A stretch of DNA of 64,000 nt, taken from assembly GCA_949128115.1 (NCBI GenBank), contig OX421963.1, positions 37,927,979 to 37,991,978 on the forward strand, written 5' to 3'. The notes under the pieces were generated by a model. The model had not been told where the DNA came from. It made no database searches and was given only the letters and a program-made list of their open reading frames with translations. The stretch's first letter is position 1. Every line of letters begins with the position of its first letter. The DNA comes from Anaspis maculata (Eukaryota > Arthropoda > Insecta > Coleoptera > Scraptiidae). Below, piece by piece: positions 11,387 through 22,723 of this stretch. The position numbers and the translations under genes were made by a program.

Positions 11387-11981
11387 GCAAGATTGAATCA
11401 CTTCTAATGGATGGGTGGTTGACATTGAGCACGATTGTTCCTACAACCGTTCCGAATAACTTGAATTCAAAAACAACCCGACAAATTGGTGTGGGACCAG
11501 GCAGGGGGCACTTTTTGAACGCTAGTCACTGTCTGTTTTTGGCACGTTGAATTTCATCAAATTTCAGAAGTCGAACATGTTTCTTGCAAGTCTAAACCCC
11601 TGAATATGGTAGAACTTCATTCTCCGTGGAAGAGGGAGTCCCCTGGAAGTTTACTTGTGCTTGTGCTATGCTTGGGCTAGTTGGGCTTTACCCCCGATTT
11701 CGTTTTTCTGGTTAAACTTCCAGGGGGCTCTCTCTTCCACGGAAAACAAAGTTCTACCATATTCAATGGTTTAGGCTTGCAAAAAGCATGTTCTACAACT
11801 GAAATATTGATGAAATTCAACGTGCCAAAAACAGACAGTGACTAGCTTTTTAAAAAGTGTCCCCTGCCTGGCCCCACACTAAATTTTCGGGTTGTTTTTA
11901 AATTCAAGTCATCCGGAACAGTTGTAGGAGAAATCGTGCTCAATGTCAACCACCCATTCATTGGAAGTGATCCAATCTTGC
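11387..11981. mobile_element. Foldback element, ~280-bp arms, short loop
   Basis: The left arm begins GCAAGATTGAATCACTTC and the right arm ends with its near inverse, GAAGTGATCCAATCTTGC. The arms remain complementary for about 280 bp each around an unmatched loop at about 11655-11710. Frames at 11356-11550 lie within the arm and are not considered genes. The right edge directly abuts a CAGTGGCG motif. Confidence 0.8.
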
Positions 11982-12440
11982 CAGTGGCGTACCTTGCGAA
12001 TTTGGCACCCGGAGCGGACTATCCCCCCTGTGCCGCCTGTGACACCTCCCTGTGCACCCTGTGACACCCCCCTCCCCCCAAACCTATACCTAGAGAATGA
12101 GCTGGAGCGTGCAGTGACATCCCCTGTGCCGAATCAGGCAATTTTGCGCCATTAGATTTTTAAGATCGAAAAATCGCGCCCAACTGTTAACATTGTATTT
12201 TTGGACATAGAAAAACGATCTCTCGACAAAGCTGAAAACACTACGAATAGTGACGAATGTAATTTTTTCGGAAGACGGGTCTCCACCAGCTTGTTTTGCA
12301 CCCTCCAAGGCCTTGCGTGCCAGTTTTGTAGACTTCTTCTGCACCGCGAATAAACCGACACTGACACCCCCTTACTGTTGGTACCCGGTGCGGTCCAAAA
12401 CCGTTTCAAGATAAGGCCCAAATGTTGGCAATATGTATTA
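11982..12440. other. Lone hAT-like terminus and flanking sequence
   Basis: CAGTGGCGTACC at 11982 is very like the terminus at 23988 (CAGTGGCGTACCCA), but I found no inverted partner with a matching 8-bp duplication. The following sequence has CACCCGGAGCGG and GTACCCGGTGCGG blocks (about 12008 and 12381) around C-rich CCTGTGACACC repeats. It is probably a truncated hAT-type element. Confidence 0.4.
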
Positions 12441-12455
12441 TTATATACTATTATA

Positions 12456-12585
12456 CGGGGTGTTTATAAGAAACTGTGATCGCGGCAGGCATGGGTCAGG
12501 CCGAAAAACGCAGTAACAGACGCAATTGTAGTGATTGAAAGCGGATTCCAAAGGCGATGCGATCACAGTCGTTTATAAACACCCG
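12456..12585. mobile_element. MITE family M1, copy 1
   Basis: Terminal inverted repeats CGGGGTGTTTATAAG...CTGTGATCGC and GCGATCACAG...TTTATAAACACCCGG. A second copy at 26531-26619 shares the segment between CTGTGATCGCATCG and TTTGGAATCC exactly. Confidence 0.7.
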
Positions 12586-12589
12586 GTAT

Positions 12590-13085
12590 TATGAAAAAAA
12601 TCATTTTTTTGTGGAAATTGTTTGGCTTTTCAACTTCACTTTTTGATATTATTTTATTGTATGATGAGAAACTGTGTTTCTCTAACTCATAATTATAAAG
12701 AAAACCTTAGTTTAAATATTTTAGAATGTACTTTTTTTCAAAAGAAGAGTTTTCCATATCAGAACCTCATGCCCAGTGTGGGCAAGAGTCCTATCTGAGA
12801 GGCCTGAGATGTTCTATTGAGCTCGATAAGAGGTAACTCTCCCAAACTTCTTTGATTATGTCCTATGAGGATCCAAAGTAGGTTACCTTTCTCCAACTTC
12901 TTTGTGATGTTCTCTTGAGCTCCAAAAATGTTACCTCTTTTGAACTTCTTTGAGATGTCTTATTAAGCTCCAAAGTAGGTTACTTTTTTCCAACTTCTCT
13001 GTGATGTTCTTCCAAGCTCCAAAGAAGGTTTTCAAATTTCTTTTACTACGATCAGACTAACGAACTACGCAATACGAAAAATTGT
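12590..13085 (+). repeat. Repeat T49, copy 1: five ~49-bp tandem units
   Basis: About five units of 48-49 bp with the pattern GATGTTCTnTTGAGCTCCAA...GGTTACCT...CCAACTTCTTTG between about 12800 and 13040. They are preceded by a CTCATGCCCAGTGTGGGCAA block and followed by CAGACTAACGAACTACGCAA. The whole arrangement recurs inverted at about 35200-35920 with more units. Confidence 0.7.
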
Positions 13086-14351
13086 TGGATTTAATAATTC
13101 ATGTAATTTATTTGGTTTTTACTAATTTATTATTATACACATATTTATATCCTGATGAAATAATTTTTATTTATGTAGATATAAATATTTCCACTAAATA
13201 GTATATAATGTTATCAGAAATATCGATTGAGAATATTGAGAAAACCGCTGTTGAAATCAACTAGACAATGAAAATTGCTAATTTCTTTGCCTGTCATTCT
13301 CCCAAAAACAAAACTATCGCAATTTCGACTTCATAAATGGAATGAGCTGATGCAAAAACGTGGGAAATGATACCAAACGCGCCAATTTTTCTTGTAAGGG
13401 GAGAAAATAATAATTAAATTTTGTCACTTGTATTTTGTTTTTTCAAGTGTGAAAAACGTCAACGACAATGCGACTGACGCTTTCTGGGTCTATATGTTTA
13501 TAGGGTTTATAATGGTGTGACATATTTCGCGTACGGGGTCGTTTATAATTGAGACGATCGTTTTGAAACACACTCTTTATTACTGCGTACTGCAATAAAT
13601 ACACGCCAACAATTACTGATGCGCCGAGCTCCTCGTAACTGCTGAGGTGTGCTTGGCGTCGTATTGTAGGCGCTGGTTCTTTCTTAGGAAGTCCTGAGAA
13701 CTTTACTTTTCTCCTCTTAAAAATGATACTTCATCTTCGATATTTTTGTGGACTGTTATTATTTGTTTGTTTTTTGAATACATACATGATTTATGAATTA
13801 TGATTTTGTCATTACGTACCTACTTGATAATTGAAAACGATATAGGTACGAAATTCGTAACAATTGCTACTTGGGAATATTGCTGGTTACTAGTCGCTTT
13901 CTATCCGCTCTCTACCACTTAGCATTCAATACTGCTTGTAGGTCGAAAATCGGTGCCTTATATAGCTCCAACTATTGATCTCGAATGTTTCATATGTCCC
14001 CCAGCAAATTCCACAGTGACCCGGCATATACGGTTTCCAGGCGACTCCGCAAAAATACTACACATTTCGCGGGCATTACCAACGTGTCCGCCAATTCGAC
14101 TGATGTTTTCTGATCGACCGTTCAAGTCTCCCATGTAATTTCGATCGCCAAGCCATCGCGTATATTCTGGAAATGTCCAGAGCTTCGCATACTTGTACAC
14201 TGCGTTCTAAGAGAATAGTCTAGAAAGACCGGGTGCTCTCCAGAATGCACAAAAATCGCCGCTCGTAACAATTGAATGATATGTTTCTTCTTCATTAGGT
14301 AAGGTAGGTATAACGCTACTGAAAATGTTTGTGTTTTTGTCACCAAGTTAA
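13086..14351. other. Non-coding stretch, no supported gene
   Basis: No recognisable protein. Overlapping frames at 13953-14200 run on both strands and match nothing I know. On the minus strand a TATATAAGG string (about 13959-13967) is followed some 27 bases later by CAGTATT, which could be a core promoter, but no gene body supports it. Confidence 0.4.
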
Positions 14352-16121
14352 TTTTTAGCGCATTTTCCATCTCGATGGAAATCGCTATTGCAACCGCTTT
14401 GTCCGTCCGTCCGTCCGTCCGTCCGTCCGTTCCTCGAACTCCTCCCAATCTAGACGACCTAGCTTTCTAATTTTTTCACTGTTACATAGCTGCCACTCCC
14501 AAAGGAGGGCTAGGCTATATTGGATGTCCATATTGCGCCGCCAACATAGAGAAAACCGCCCCCGATAAACTTGAAATAACATAATATTGCACTTTCTACC
14601 AGACCTGATGCTCTGGTGTTCTAATTTTTTCAATGATACATAGTTGCCACTTATAAACGTAAGCCAAGAAACATTCCGTCTTCAATATGCGCCGCCGACA
14701 TGAAAAAACTGCTAAAAACCGCCCCCAATCACTTTAAAATGAAAAACATAAACCCGAAGACACAGCGATCTGATTCTTTCAGTATATAAATAGCTGACTA
14801 AAAATGTGAAAGGATAGGCTACTTTTCGTTAGTCGCCGCCCCCAGATTCCGCCCCCAAACGATAAAAAGTGCAACTTTCATAAATGTTACTGATTGAGAT
14901 GTTCCCTTAAACATTTAGGAACTGCCAACTCAAATTGTGCAACATTTGCTCAGCCGAACGCTGCCGCTCCCACACGCCGCCCCCAAAGTAAGAGATAAAT
15001 GAAAAACATGAACCCGAAGACATAGCGATCTAAGTTTTTCGCTATATGAATAGCTGACTGAAAATGGAAAAGGATAGGCTACTCTTGATATGGCGCCGCC
15101 TCCAGCTTCCGCCCCCAAAAGAAAAAAAGTGCAACTTTCAACAATTTTCACTGATTCAGCTGATAATGTTACCTCGAACATTTAGGAACTCTTGACTCAA
15201 ACTGTGCAAGAATTTCTTTGCCAAACTCTGCCGCTCCCACACGCCGCCCCCAAAGTGAGAGATAAATGTAAAACATGAACCTGAAGACATCGCGATCTAA
15301 TTCTTTCACTATATTGATAGCTGACTGAAATTGGAAAAAGATAGGCCACTTTTAATTAGCCGCCGCCTCCAGCTGCCGCCTCCAAACAAAAAAATGCAAC
15401 TTTCACAATTTTCACCGATTGTCATATTTCCCTTATATTTAGAAACTCCCAACTGAAACTGTGCAACAGTTACTTTGCCGAATGCTGCCGCCCCCACACG
15501 CTGCACTCAAAGTGAGAGATGGATGTAAAGCATAACCCTGAAGACATAGCGATCTAATTGTTCCGCTATATAGATAGCTGACTAAAGATGGGCAGAGATA
15601 GGTCACTTTTGATTAGTCGCCGCTTCCAGCTCCCGCCCCCAAACAAAAAAAAATGCAACTTTCACAATTTTCACTGATTGTCATATTACCTTAAACATTT
15701 AGAAACTCCTAACTCAAACTGTGCAACAGTTACTTTGCCGAATGCTGCCACCCCCATACGCTGCCCTCAAAGTAAGAGATAAATGGAAAACATAAACCCG
15801 AAGACATAGCGATCTAATTCTTTCGCTATATGGATAGCCGACTAAAAATGGGAAAGAATAGACTAATGTTGATTAGTCGCCGCTCCCAGCTCCCGCCCTC
15901 AAACAAAAAAATATTGATGAGTGAAAGAATTTTTATTCAAATCTATTTCATATTGGCAAGTACCCCATTCTGATAACAAAATATCACAATGAGTTTCGAA
16001 TGAAGAAAGTGGACAAGGAATGGTGTTTCTCCTTCAACCAAATTTCTTTACGTTCATAATATGCCTCTTTGAGAAAATGCGCTACTGAGACTCACGCACG
16101 TGAAGGCATACTCACTTGTTT
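14352..16121 (+). mobile_element. Helentron-like non-autonomous element, copy B
   Basis: Same ends as copy A. The 12-bp sub-terminal inverted repeat TAGCGCATTTTC is at 14356-14367 and, inverted, at 16073-16084, and the 3' tail also ends ACTCACTTGTTT. The GTCC microsatellite (14401-14430) is short. The tandem core has five units marked by TAGCTGACT near 14791, 15051, 15318, 15576 and 15835. It is in direct orientation with copy A about 7.6 kb away, so the pair could recombine and delete the DNA between. Confidence 0.7.
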
Positions 16122-18937
16122 GTTACTACCTCCGGACTTACTAGGCGATGGAACCTGTTGGGCATTGACTAAATACTTGATAAGAATGTGAGAGAACAAC
16201 AACTGGTATCACGGAAGAGTTTGAAACGATTACTTTTTCTGGCACTTCGTCGGTCAGCCCGTATTCGAGGTCTTTCTTTAGTGTGGCTGTTGGTTCTTAG
16301 TTCACAAAATGGCCTGGAACGAGAAGTTTTGTCTACTCATTTCCAAGCCTCTGTTTATTGTGTATAGGTTCTAGGTTCTTCCAGGACTGCAGAGATTTTT
16401 TTTTAATCCTGCATTTCATATTAGGTTTTCAAAGCATAATATAGAAATTAAGTCCTGCCCATATTTCTCTCGCCTTGGGGCGCCTACGTACACATACAAA
16501 CCGGCTGCATCGCGCCCAATTAAAGAAAAATTTTCAAGCACCTCCACGTGCGGCCAACAATGCATCCATTATTGTATGCACGCCGGGCACTTACCCACAC
16601 TGACCGTTTCATAAAAGTATATAAATAAATAAACAATGCCTTATCAAAGCCCCTACAACGTTATTATAAGACATTATAATAAAGACTACTTGACCATTCG
16701 GGCAAAAATCACATCACAAAGCGATTGTTTGTGTAGGTACCTATGCAGCAGACATTCCCATAAGGTCGCTCTCACTCGCTCTGGCAAAATGTTCATGTCT
16801 CGCGCTGTCCTATTGAGAAACCTAAATTACTGTGTTGTTCTGCTCGACCAGAGCACTTTACCTATGACATTACCGATGGAGGAATATTATATGGAATATT
16901 GAGGGAAAAAAAGCACCGATCAAGGTCGAGACATTAATTGCAAGCGGAGGTCTTTGCTTTTGTACCCATTATCGGATTGGATACACTTTTGTCGATTGTC
17001 GCAACTCGCGCGCGCTATGTACCTATGTTTGTTGTTCGCATGTTTCGCTGATAATTAATTTATTTCTTTTCTTGCTGTAAGGCGATAGTATGCTCCCCGC
17101 TGGGAAATTATGCGTTACGAGTGAGAGTGGGGCTAATGGAAATGAAAAGTTCTAGTCAAGGGCGTTTCGCCCATATCCTGATGATTAATTTATGCGATGG
17201 TGGCGCAATTACCCCCCGCAAACGTTGACAACCACTGGGTGAAGTCTATGACATACCCACTTCAACAATGAGAGGGTGAGGTTGAAAAATGCATAGGTTT
17301 CACGCGGTTCTGACATTTCGTAACAACATTCACCTACCCTACAGCGGCTACAGCAATCCAGTGTCTTTTGTACCCTATACTAACTATCATTTCATACCCG
17401 AGACCTACTAATTTATAGTTCAATGTACAATAACAAGGTTGAAAGAGCAACATTACAGTTGAAGCACTAGATGAACCCCGAAGCGCAACTGAGGGATCTG
17501 AGAAGTTGGACCTCCAATGGTTTTTTGCATTTTTGTAGGAACTCCGCTATTAGCCGCGCTTTGATGTCTGTCCGTTCGTCTGGCTGTCTTGTGGTTGAAC
17601 TGCCAGAACCGTGGCGTGGCATGGATCTGTGGAGCGACTGCTCCAGGGCGCCATTTGTACAAGGGCGCCAAAATCCAAGCTTTTTTGATCAAAATTCTCT
17701 ATCAGCACTGACAACAAAGTGCCTACCTGAGTCCAAAAATTGGAAAGACGCAGCGCGCATCGAAATTCTCGCGAGACGCGTGTAGTTAGGGACTTGAGGT
17801 CAAGAATTTTAAGATCTATGGAATAATTATCTCCAAATTTACAATTGAAAAAAAAACGTAATAATAAAAAGTGTACCGGTACATCAATTTTATCTACGAA
17901 AAAAAGATTCGGTTTCCGGCGAATTTTCCCCTGGACCTTTTATCAGAGATGAAGTGAGTATTATTTCTGTGTATGCTGACAAGAAACGCTTGAATACAAA
18001 TTGGGAAAAATACTTAAATTGGATGAATAGATCATGTTTCCAAAAAAAGATGGATACCATTATACCATTATTGGTAAAATACCACTATATCATTATTGTT
18101 GAAAAAATATTGATCCGAGTAAAATTATGGAAATATATAGATAAAGGCAGTGAAAATATATAAGTATTATGAAAAATCATTATACAAAGTACCTGAAACA
18201 ATTAAAAGAAATGGAGGAGACAATCGGAATCAATGGTTTTGCTATTATCATTAGCATTATTATTATTATCCAAAAAAAATACGCCTGCGACGCTACTTTG
18301 CTCGCTTCGCTCGCATTTTCTCCCCAAATAGGGCGTCAAATGACTTCTTTGCTCCAGGTGCTTCACTACCACGCCACGGCCCTGTTGAACTCCTAAACGA
18401 AAAGCGGTAGCGGTAGCGCTATCGAGTTTTTTGTAAATAATAACTCATATTCTGCGGATGAGAGAAGGCACAAGAAATTGGTTAGTCCGCATGATTTTGA
18501 TTGTTAAGATATGGAGTTTTACTCAAGGCAGATATAATTTTTGTGCGGTGAATCTATACGGACAGGGAGCCCCGGCCGGCGAACAATGGGTTTCGCCATA
18601 GGTAGGTACAAACATCAAACATCCAGTACTCAAACGCTTCATTGAACGCACTTTAGCAGAGTGCATTATTTGTTTTCAAGTGAAAATTCAAGAAGTATTC
18701 CCATATCAATATTAAACTGGAGTGCTGAGCAAGTTATCAAGTGAAGAATTGGACTTTATCCATCGGTAGATATACTCGTAGACATATCAATATTTATCTA
18801 GGCTTATTTTTATGAAATTCAAAAAATTTGTGGCTGAATATTGAAGAATTATTTCCATATTGATAAATAATTCATTTCACTTTTTTTCGGTGTGATTTTT
18901 GTCAAAGGAATTCCTCTATGAGGAATCAATTATTTTT
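16122..18937. other. Non-coding stretch, no supported gene
   Basis: Short frames only. Open frames on both strands at 17453-17785 have no recognisable domain. Nothing repeated elsewhere in the window was seen. Confidence 0.45.
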
Positions 18938-18986
18938 TAGGCGATCAACCAAAAACACGTTGTTTAGAGTGCTCTGTTGCGGCCCT

Positions 18987-19150
18987 AATGCTGGCCTTAC
19001 ATTGAGCATCAAATGCTGCAGCTTTTTTTGCTGCCGAGCTCTCATTGGTCAAATGTTGGTGAATGACAGCAATTACAGGCGTCAGTTCCAATCAGAACTC
19101 TGCAGCTAAAAAAGCTGCAGCATTTGATGCTCAATGTAAGGCCACCATAA
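18987..19150. mobile_element. Hairpin MITE, ~45-bp TIR
   Basis: The left arm, TGGCCTTACATTGAGCATC followed by AAATGCTGCAGC, is inverted almost perfectly at the right arm, ending AATGTAAGGCCA. The total is about 164 bp. Short frames across it are by-products. Confidence 0.75.
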
Positions 19151-19721
19151 AGTTGTACTTTTTTGTACGCTTATGTCAAAATCACTTCACTTGTTCCCTT
19201 CGCTGCGGCACGGGTTGCATAACTAGGGTTCCAAAGTATTTTCTGCTAGTTCACGAATTTGTAGTTTATCTAGTTTATATTGAATTACCACAATAATAAG
19301 CCTCAGAAGGTCGGATTAGGCATGGTACGAATTTTATTAATCCCACCTGCAAACATAAGTTTGCAAAATCGCAGTCAGTATAATGGTGGAATGGAATTGC
19401 GTCATGTTGGTACCCATGCGTTTTGTTGACTGTCAATGCAATGTCAAAAACTATTGCTATTCTTTGATTGTCAAAACCCACAATTTACAATGAATTTACC
19501 GTGGCGTCGCCCGTCCGTCTCCTACGCCGGCGCCGTGACGGCTTCCAGAAAATAATGAGGTGAATCATGTGACATGCACATTGTGAATTGTAACGCAAAA
19601 AAGACGCCAGCCTGGGAATCTCGGAGAAGAGCTCCAAGGTAGGAAGATGCCTCATGAGTCGTAGATTGGTCGGAGAAACAGGCAAGAAAAGCAGGTTCGA
19701 GGTTCAGTCCATTTATTATTA

Positions 19722-19886
19722 TTACCCTTCTTTGATCTGGCCAATTCGACGAAAAGTTAATATCTTTTCAAATAAAGAGATTTGGCACAATTTATCCGGC
19801 AGCAGATGCAAAGTTGCTGCATTTGCAGCTTCGCTTATTTCCGGTGGAGTTTCAGAATTGTCTGAATCACTTGTTTTTTTCTTCAT
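19722..19886 (-). pseudogene. Short ORF resembling the N-terminus of an insect tyrosine-recombinase-like transposon protein
   Basis: The minus-strand frame starts at an ATG at 19886 and has 54 codons. The start is acidic and polar (MKKKTSDSDNSETPPEI), followed by EAANAATLHLLPDK. An E-A-A-x-x-A-T-L-x-L-L-P-x-K segment opens many insect transposon proteins of the phage-integrase/Crypton-like kind, where a K-Y-x-x-x-Y core follows. Here the sequence diverges right after LPDK and stops at 19724, so it would be a truncated remnant. The family link is from memory of the motif only. No catalytic residues are present, so function is not expected. Confidence 0.35.
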
Positions 19887-20040
19887 ACAATGATTTTAGA
19901 AAGTGACACGGATGAAAAAAAATTGACAGGATTGTCTTGTCAACTTTGTTTGTCATGAGTAACTATGTTTTTACAATAATGAAAAGCATAAAATCAACAA
20001 TACATGGATAAGAGGTAAAAACTGATTATTTTCATGATTT

Positions 20041-20313
20041 TTTTCTGTGAATCACCTAAAAAATGTTGTATGGACCTCGGCCAAAGGTCATTTTTTGACC
20101 TCACCTGATTTGCAGGCTGCAATACTTCAGATTCGGCCAAAAAGATCACCTTTACGGCCTTTGTACATAATTAGTACTTTGTGTATCAAGGCCATAAAGG
20201 TAATTGTTTTTTGGCCGAATCTGAAATTTCAGTTTCTGCAAAACAGGTGAGGCCAAAGAAGAACCTTTTGGCCGAGGTGCACACGACATTTTTTAGGCGA
20301 CTGTCACAAAAAA
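20041..20313. mobile_element. Hairpin MITE (~270 bp)
   Basis: The left arm contains CACCTAAAAAATGTTGTATG followed by ACCTCGGCCAAAGG, and the right arm has the inverse, CCTTTTGGCCGAGG, then GACATTTTTTAGGCG. Complementarity continues inward through AGATTCGGCCAAAA and TTTTGGCCGAATCT and reaches close to the centre. It has no coding capacity. Confidence 0.75.
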
Positions 20314-21258
20314 TTGAGCAAAATACTGATGTTTGAATTGTTTGATTTCTTACTCGCAATCGCAAGAGTGCTTTTCTTCATAAAACATAGTTACCTGTGA
20401 CATTAGAAAACAAAATTTGTAAATGTATTATTATGACAGTAGTTTAGACAAGTCAATGATGAACGAGGTACCTATTATAGTGAAAGCGATTTTTCTCAAA
20501 CGCCGGCACCACAGACTGCTCAAATGCGGCAGCTTTGGATTTGCTTCCGCTGAAATCACAAGCTGTATAGGTACTTAACTGAAGCAGTATGAACATTTTG
20601 TGATGAGTTGATGCCTGTAAAACAAGGCAAAAATCTGGACAGGGTCTGTTTCTCTGGCGTACCTTTTGGTGAAATCACAATCGTGCAAGTCATCAACGTT
20701 GTGGTCTATGTATTCCATTATGAGGGCTACGGTATCCATCGAAATCCAACAGACACGTGTGTTTCAGACCTACTTGGGCCAATTTTCACGACATAAGCAT
20801 GACCATAACAAACAAAACAAAATAATGAAAATGCCTTCGACTTTGACAGCACTCACATTGACATTGTAGCATTGACCAGTGATGTAGTAGCGTAGCAATC
20901 TGGCAACTGCAATCACCTCGGAAATCACCGCAATGGGCACCACCTCACGGAGAAAATAACTTATTTCAAATTTATGTAATTATTACATCTGATTTTGGGT
21001 CGTCATCATTGAATGAATAATTGCTCTTTATTAATCAGGTATACCGCCGACTACTTCGTGATGTAAATATTCAACAGCTAAATCGGTCTAAAATCATGTG
21101 ACATGAAATAAGCAGAATGACATTAGCCTCCCAACAAAGTAAAACAAATGAGGTTTAGCGGCCGAAAAGGGAAATATTGACATTAGCGTACAAAAAAAAA
21201 GACACTTTTGGAACGTCAAAAAGGACGTAAAGAAAGCTTTTGTGTGTTGGTCGCCTAA

Positions 21259-21823
21259 TAATAACTATTTTGCACTACTTATATTAAATGCGTTATTTTA
21301 CGACCTCAAAACAGGGTCTAAAGTGACTCTTTTCAGCCCTTGAGCAAAAAAGTCGTCATGGCAACGAGCGCTCTTTGGAATTTGATCCGTCAGAAGAGAC
21401 GTCACTTTTGTTACGGGTTTTTGCTGATGGGGGGAAGGTGGTCCGCGATAGGAGGTTAGGGACAAAAAGAATCAAAGAAACTGTTATCAGTTCAGCGCAG
21501 AGAGCCTCCGAGATAGTACCGCATGTGTGCTCGCATTGAGAAAAGTAGTAGTTTTGGAAAATAGAATAATATAGTGAAATCGACTGCGGTCGGATATATA
21601 TTTTTTCTCAACCCCGTGAGGGAAACGCTGTTTTGGGAAATTTGAAGTATTATTGTTGGCCACAGCGTTTCCGGAAGAACTAAAGTCTATCCTAGACGAT
21701 ATTTTGTTGTACACGGATGGTAAACCTCGGAGGTATGAAATGCCGTAAACTATCTCATTTATTGTTGCAAGTGTCAATTTTATTTTTTGGCTCCTTTCCT
21801 CGGGTTTAAGTATTGAACTCGCT
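21259..21823 (+). promoter_or_regulatory. Possible promoter/5' UTR ahead of the 21.8-kb exon
   Basis: A TCAGT string at 21488, the arthropod initiator motif, lies about 335 bp upstream of the ATG at 21824. The sequence between is not repeated elsewhere in the window. There is no clear TATA box. This is weak positional evidence and depends on the exon being real. Confidence 0.2.
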
Positions 21824-22150
21824 ATGCAAAAATTCGATATGATTATCGCCACGCCGAGGGCCTCGGCGCATATTGTTCTATTCTATAGCCTGCTTTTCGT
21901 CTTTGTGGACGTACTGTTGACGCCTACCTCAGCACCGCCTGTATCACCATCGTCTTCAATAAACAGAAACTATTTTGAAATCAGGACCGAGGACTTTCCT
22001 TACGCACCTTTTAGTGATTCAGGCAGCGTCCGCTCTGAAGGAACAAAATCACTTGGCGCCCGGACACCAATCACCACCACGACCCCGACCCTCGAGCTAG
22101 CTGGTGCATCGCTCCATTATCCTGGCCGAGTCATAAGGACTAAGAAGGGG
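21824..22150 (+). CDS. Candidate first exon of a secreted or membrane protein
   Basis: The frame opens at an ATG at 21824 (a second in-frame ATG is at 21839) and runs 109 codons. Residues 16-38 are strongly hydrophobic, ending in VDVLLTPTSA, which looks like a signal peptide or signal anchor with a plausible cleavage site after TSA. The rest is polar: Ser/Thr/Pro stretches, an RNYFEIRTEDFPYAPFSDSG segment, and a basic RVIRTKKG end. The stop codon overlaps a good splice donor (GGG|GTAATA near 22149), so the exon probably continues elsewhere. Codon choice is less AT-rich than the surroundings. It is not part of any repeat in this window. I do not recognise the family; a neuropeptide or cuticle-type precursor is possible but unproven. 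Confidence 0.35.
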
Positions 22151-22293
22151 TAATACCTTCTATTTTGACGGAACTACTTGATGCGATGCCTATAGCCTTG
22201 GTCGCAATCTCGCACAGCGGGGAAAAAAGTGGCACTTTATGCCCATGGTACATAAATAACTATTTTGTGTTATAATGACCCCGGCATGGGTAT

Positions 22294-22598
22294 AGTAATA
22301 GTAGTTTACGATACGAGTTGGCTGTTACATAAGTGGTTTTCAGACACGAAGCCGAAATTTGCAGAACGAGGGCGCAGCCCGAGTTCTGTAAGAGGCTGAG
22401 GGTCGGAAAATATCTTGTGTAACAAGCCACGAGTGTTGTACAACATTTTACGTGTTTGTTTCAGTGCAAATTGTGAAAATGTTGTAGTTTTTGAGGTTAT
22501 TTTGACAAGTGTCAAATTAAGTACATAAACTGTAAAATCCATATACAGCTTATATAAAAGTCTTTATATCTTATGTATCAACACAACAAACACGTAAA
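22294..22598 (-). repeat. R1 dispersed repeat, copy 2
   Basis: Inverted copy of the repeat at 283-585, ending AACAAACACGTAAAA at the right side. The frame at 22306-22542 is the repeat's own and recurs in the other copies. Confidence 0.75.
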
Positions 22599-22723
22599 AT
22601 TACTTCTGGCATAGATGATGCTCTCGTAGATGTAGATATTGACTGATACTCGTCAATACTTCCAAGCAGCACGAATAGATTTTCCCGCATGCACGCAATA
22701 GTAATAATAATAATTATTGTAGA

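Larger units (their letters stand above)
18938..21258. mobile_element. Possible 2.3-kb TIR element (TTAGGCGA ends)
   Basis: TTAGGCGATCAACC at 18938 is mirrored by GTTGGTCGCCTAA ending near 21258. It encloses two MITEs and a small minus-strand frame (19722-19886). The inverted match is short and no target duplication was established, so the boundaries are tentative. Confidence 0.3.

Noticed and set aside
13953..14200. Overlapping frames near a TATATAAGG box as a gene
   Set aside because: Open on both strands, no known domain, no splice signals that fit; only a possible promoter string remains.
17453..17785. Frames on both strands as a gene
   Set aside because: No recognisable motif and no conserved starts; likely chance in a GC-richer patch.
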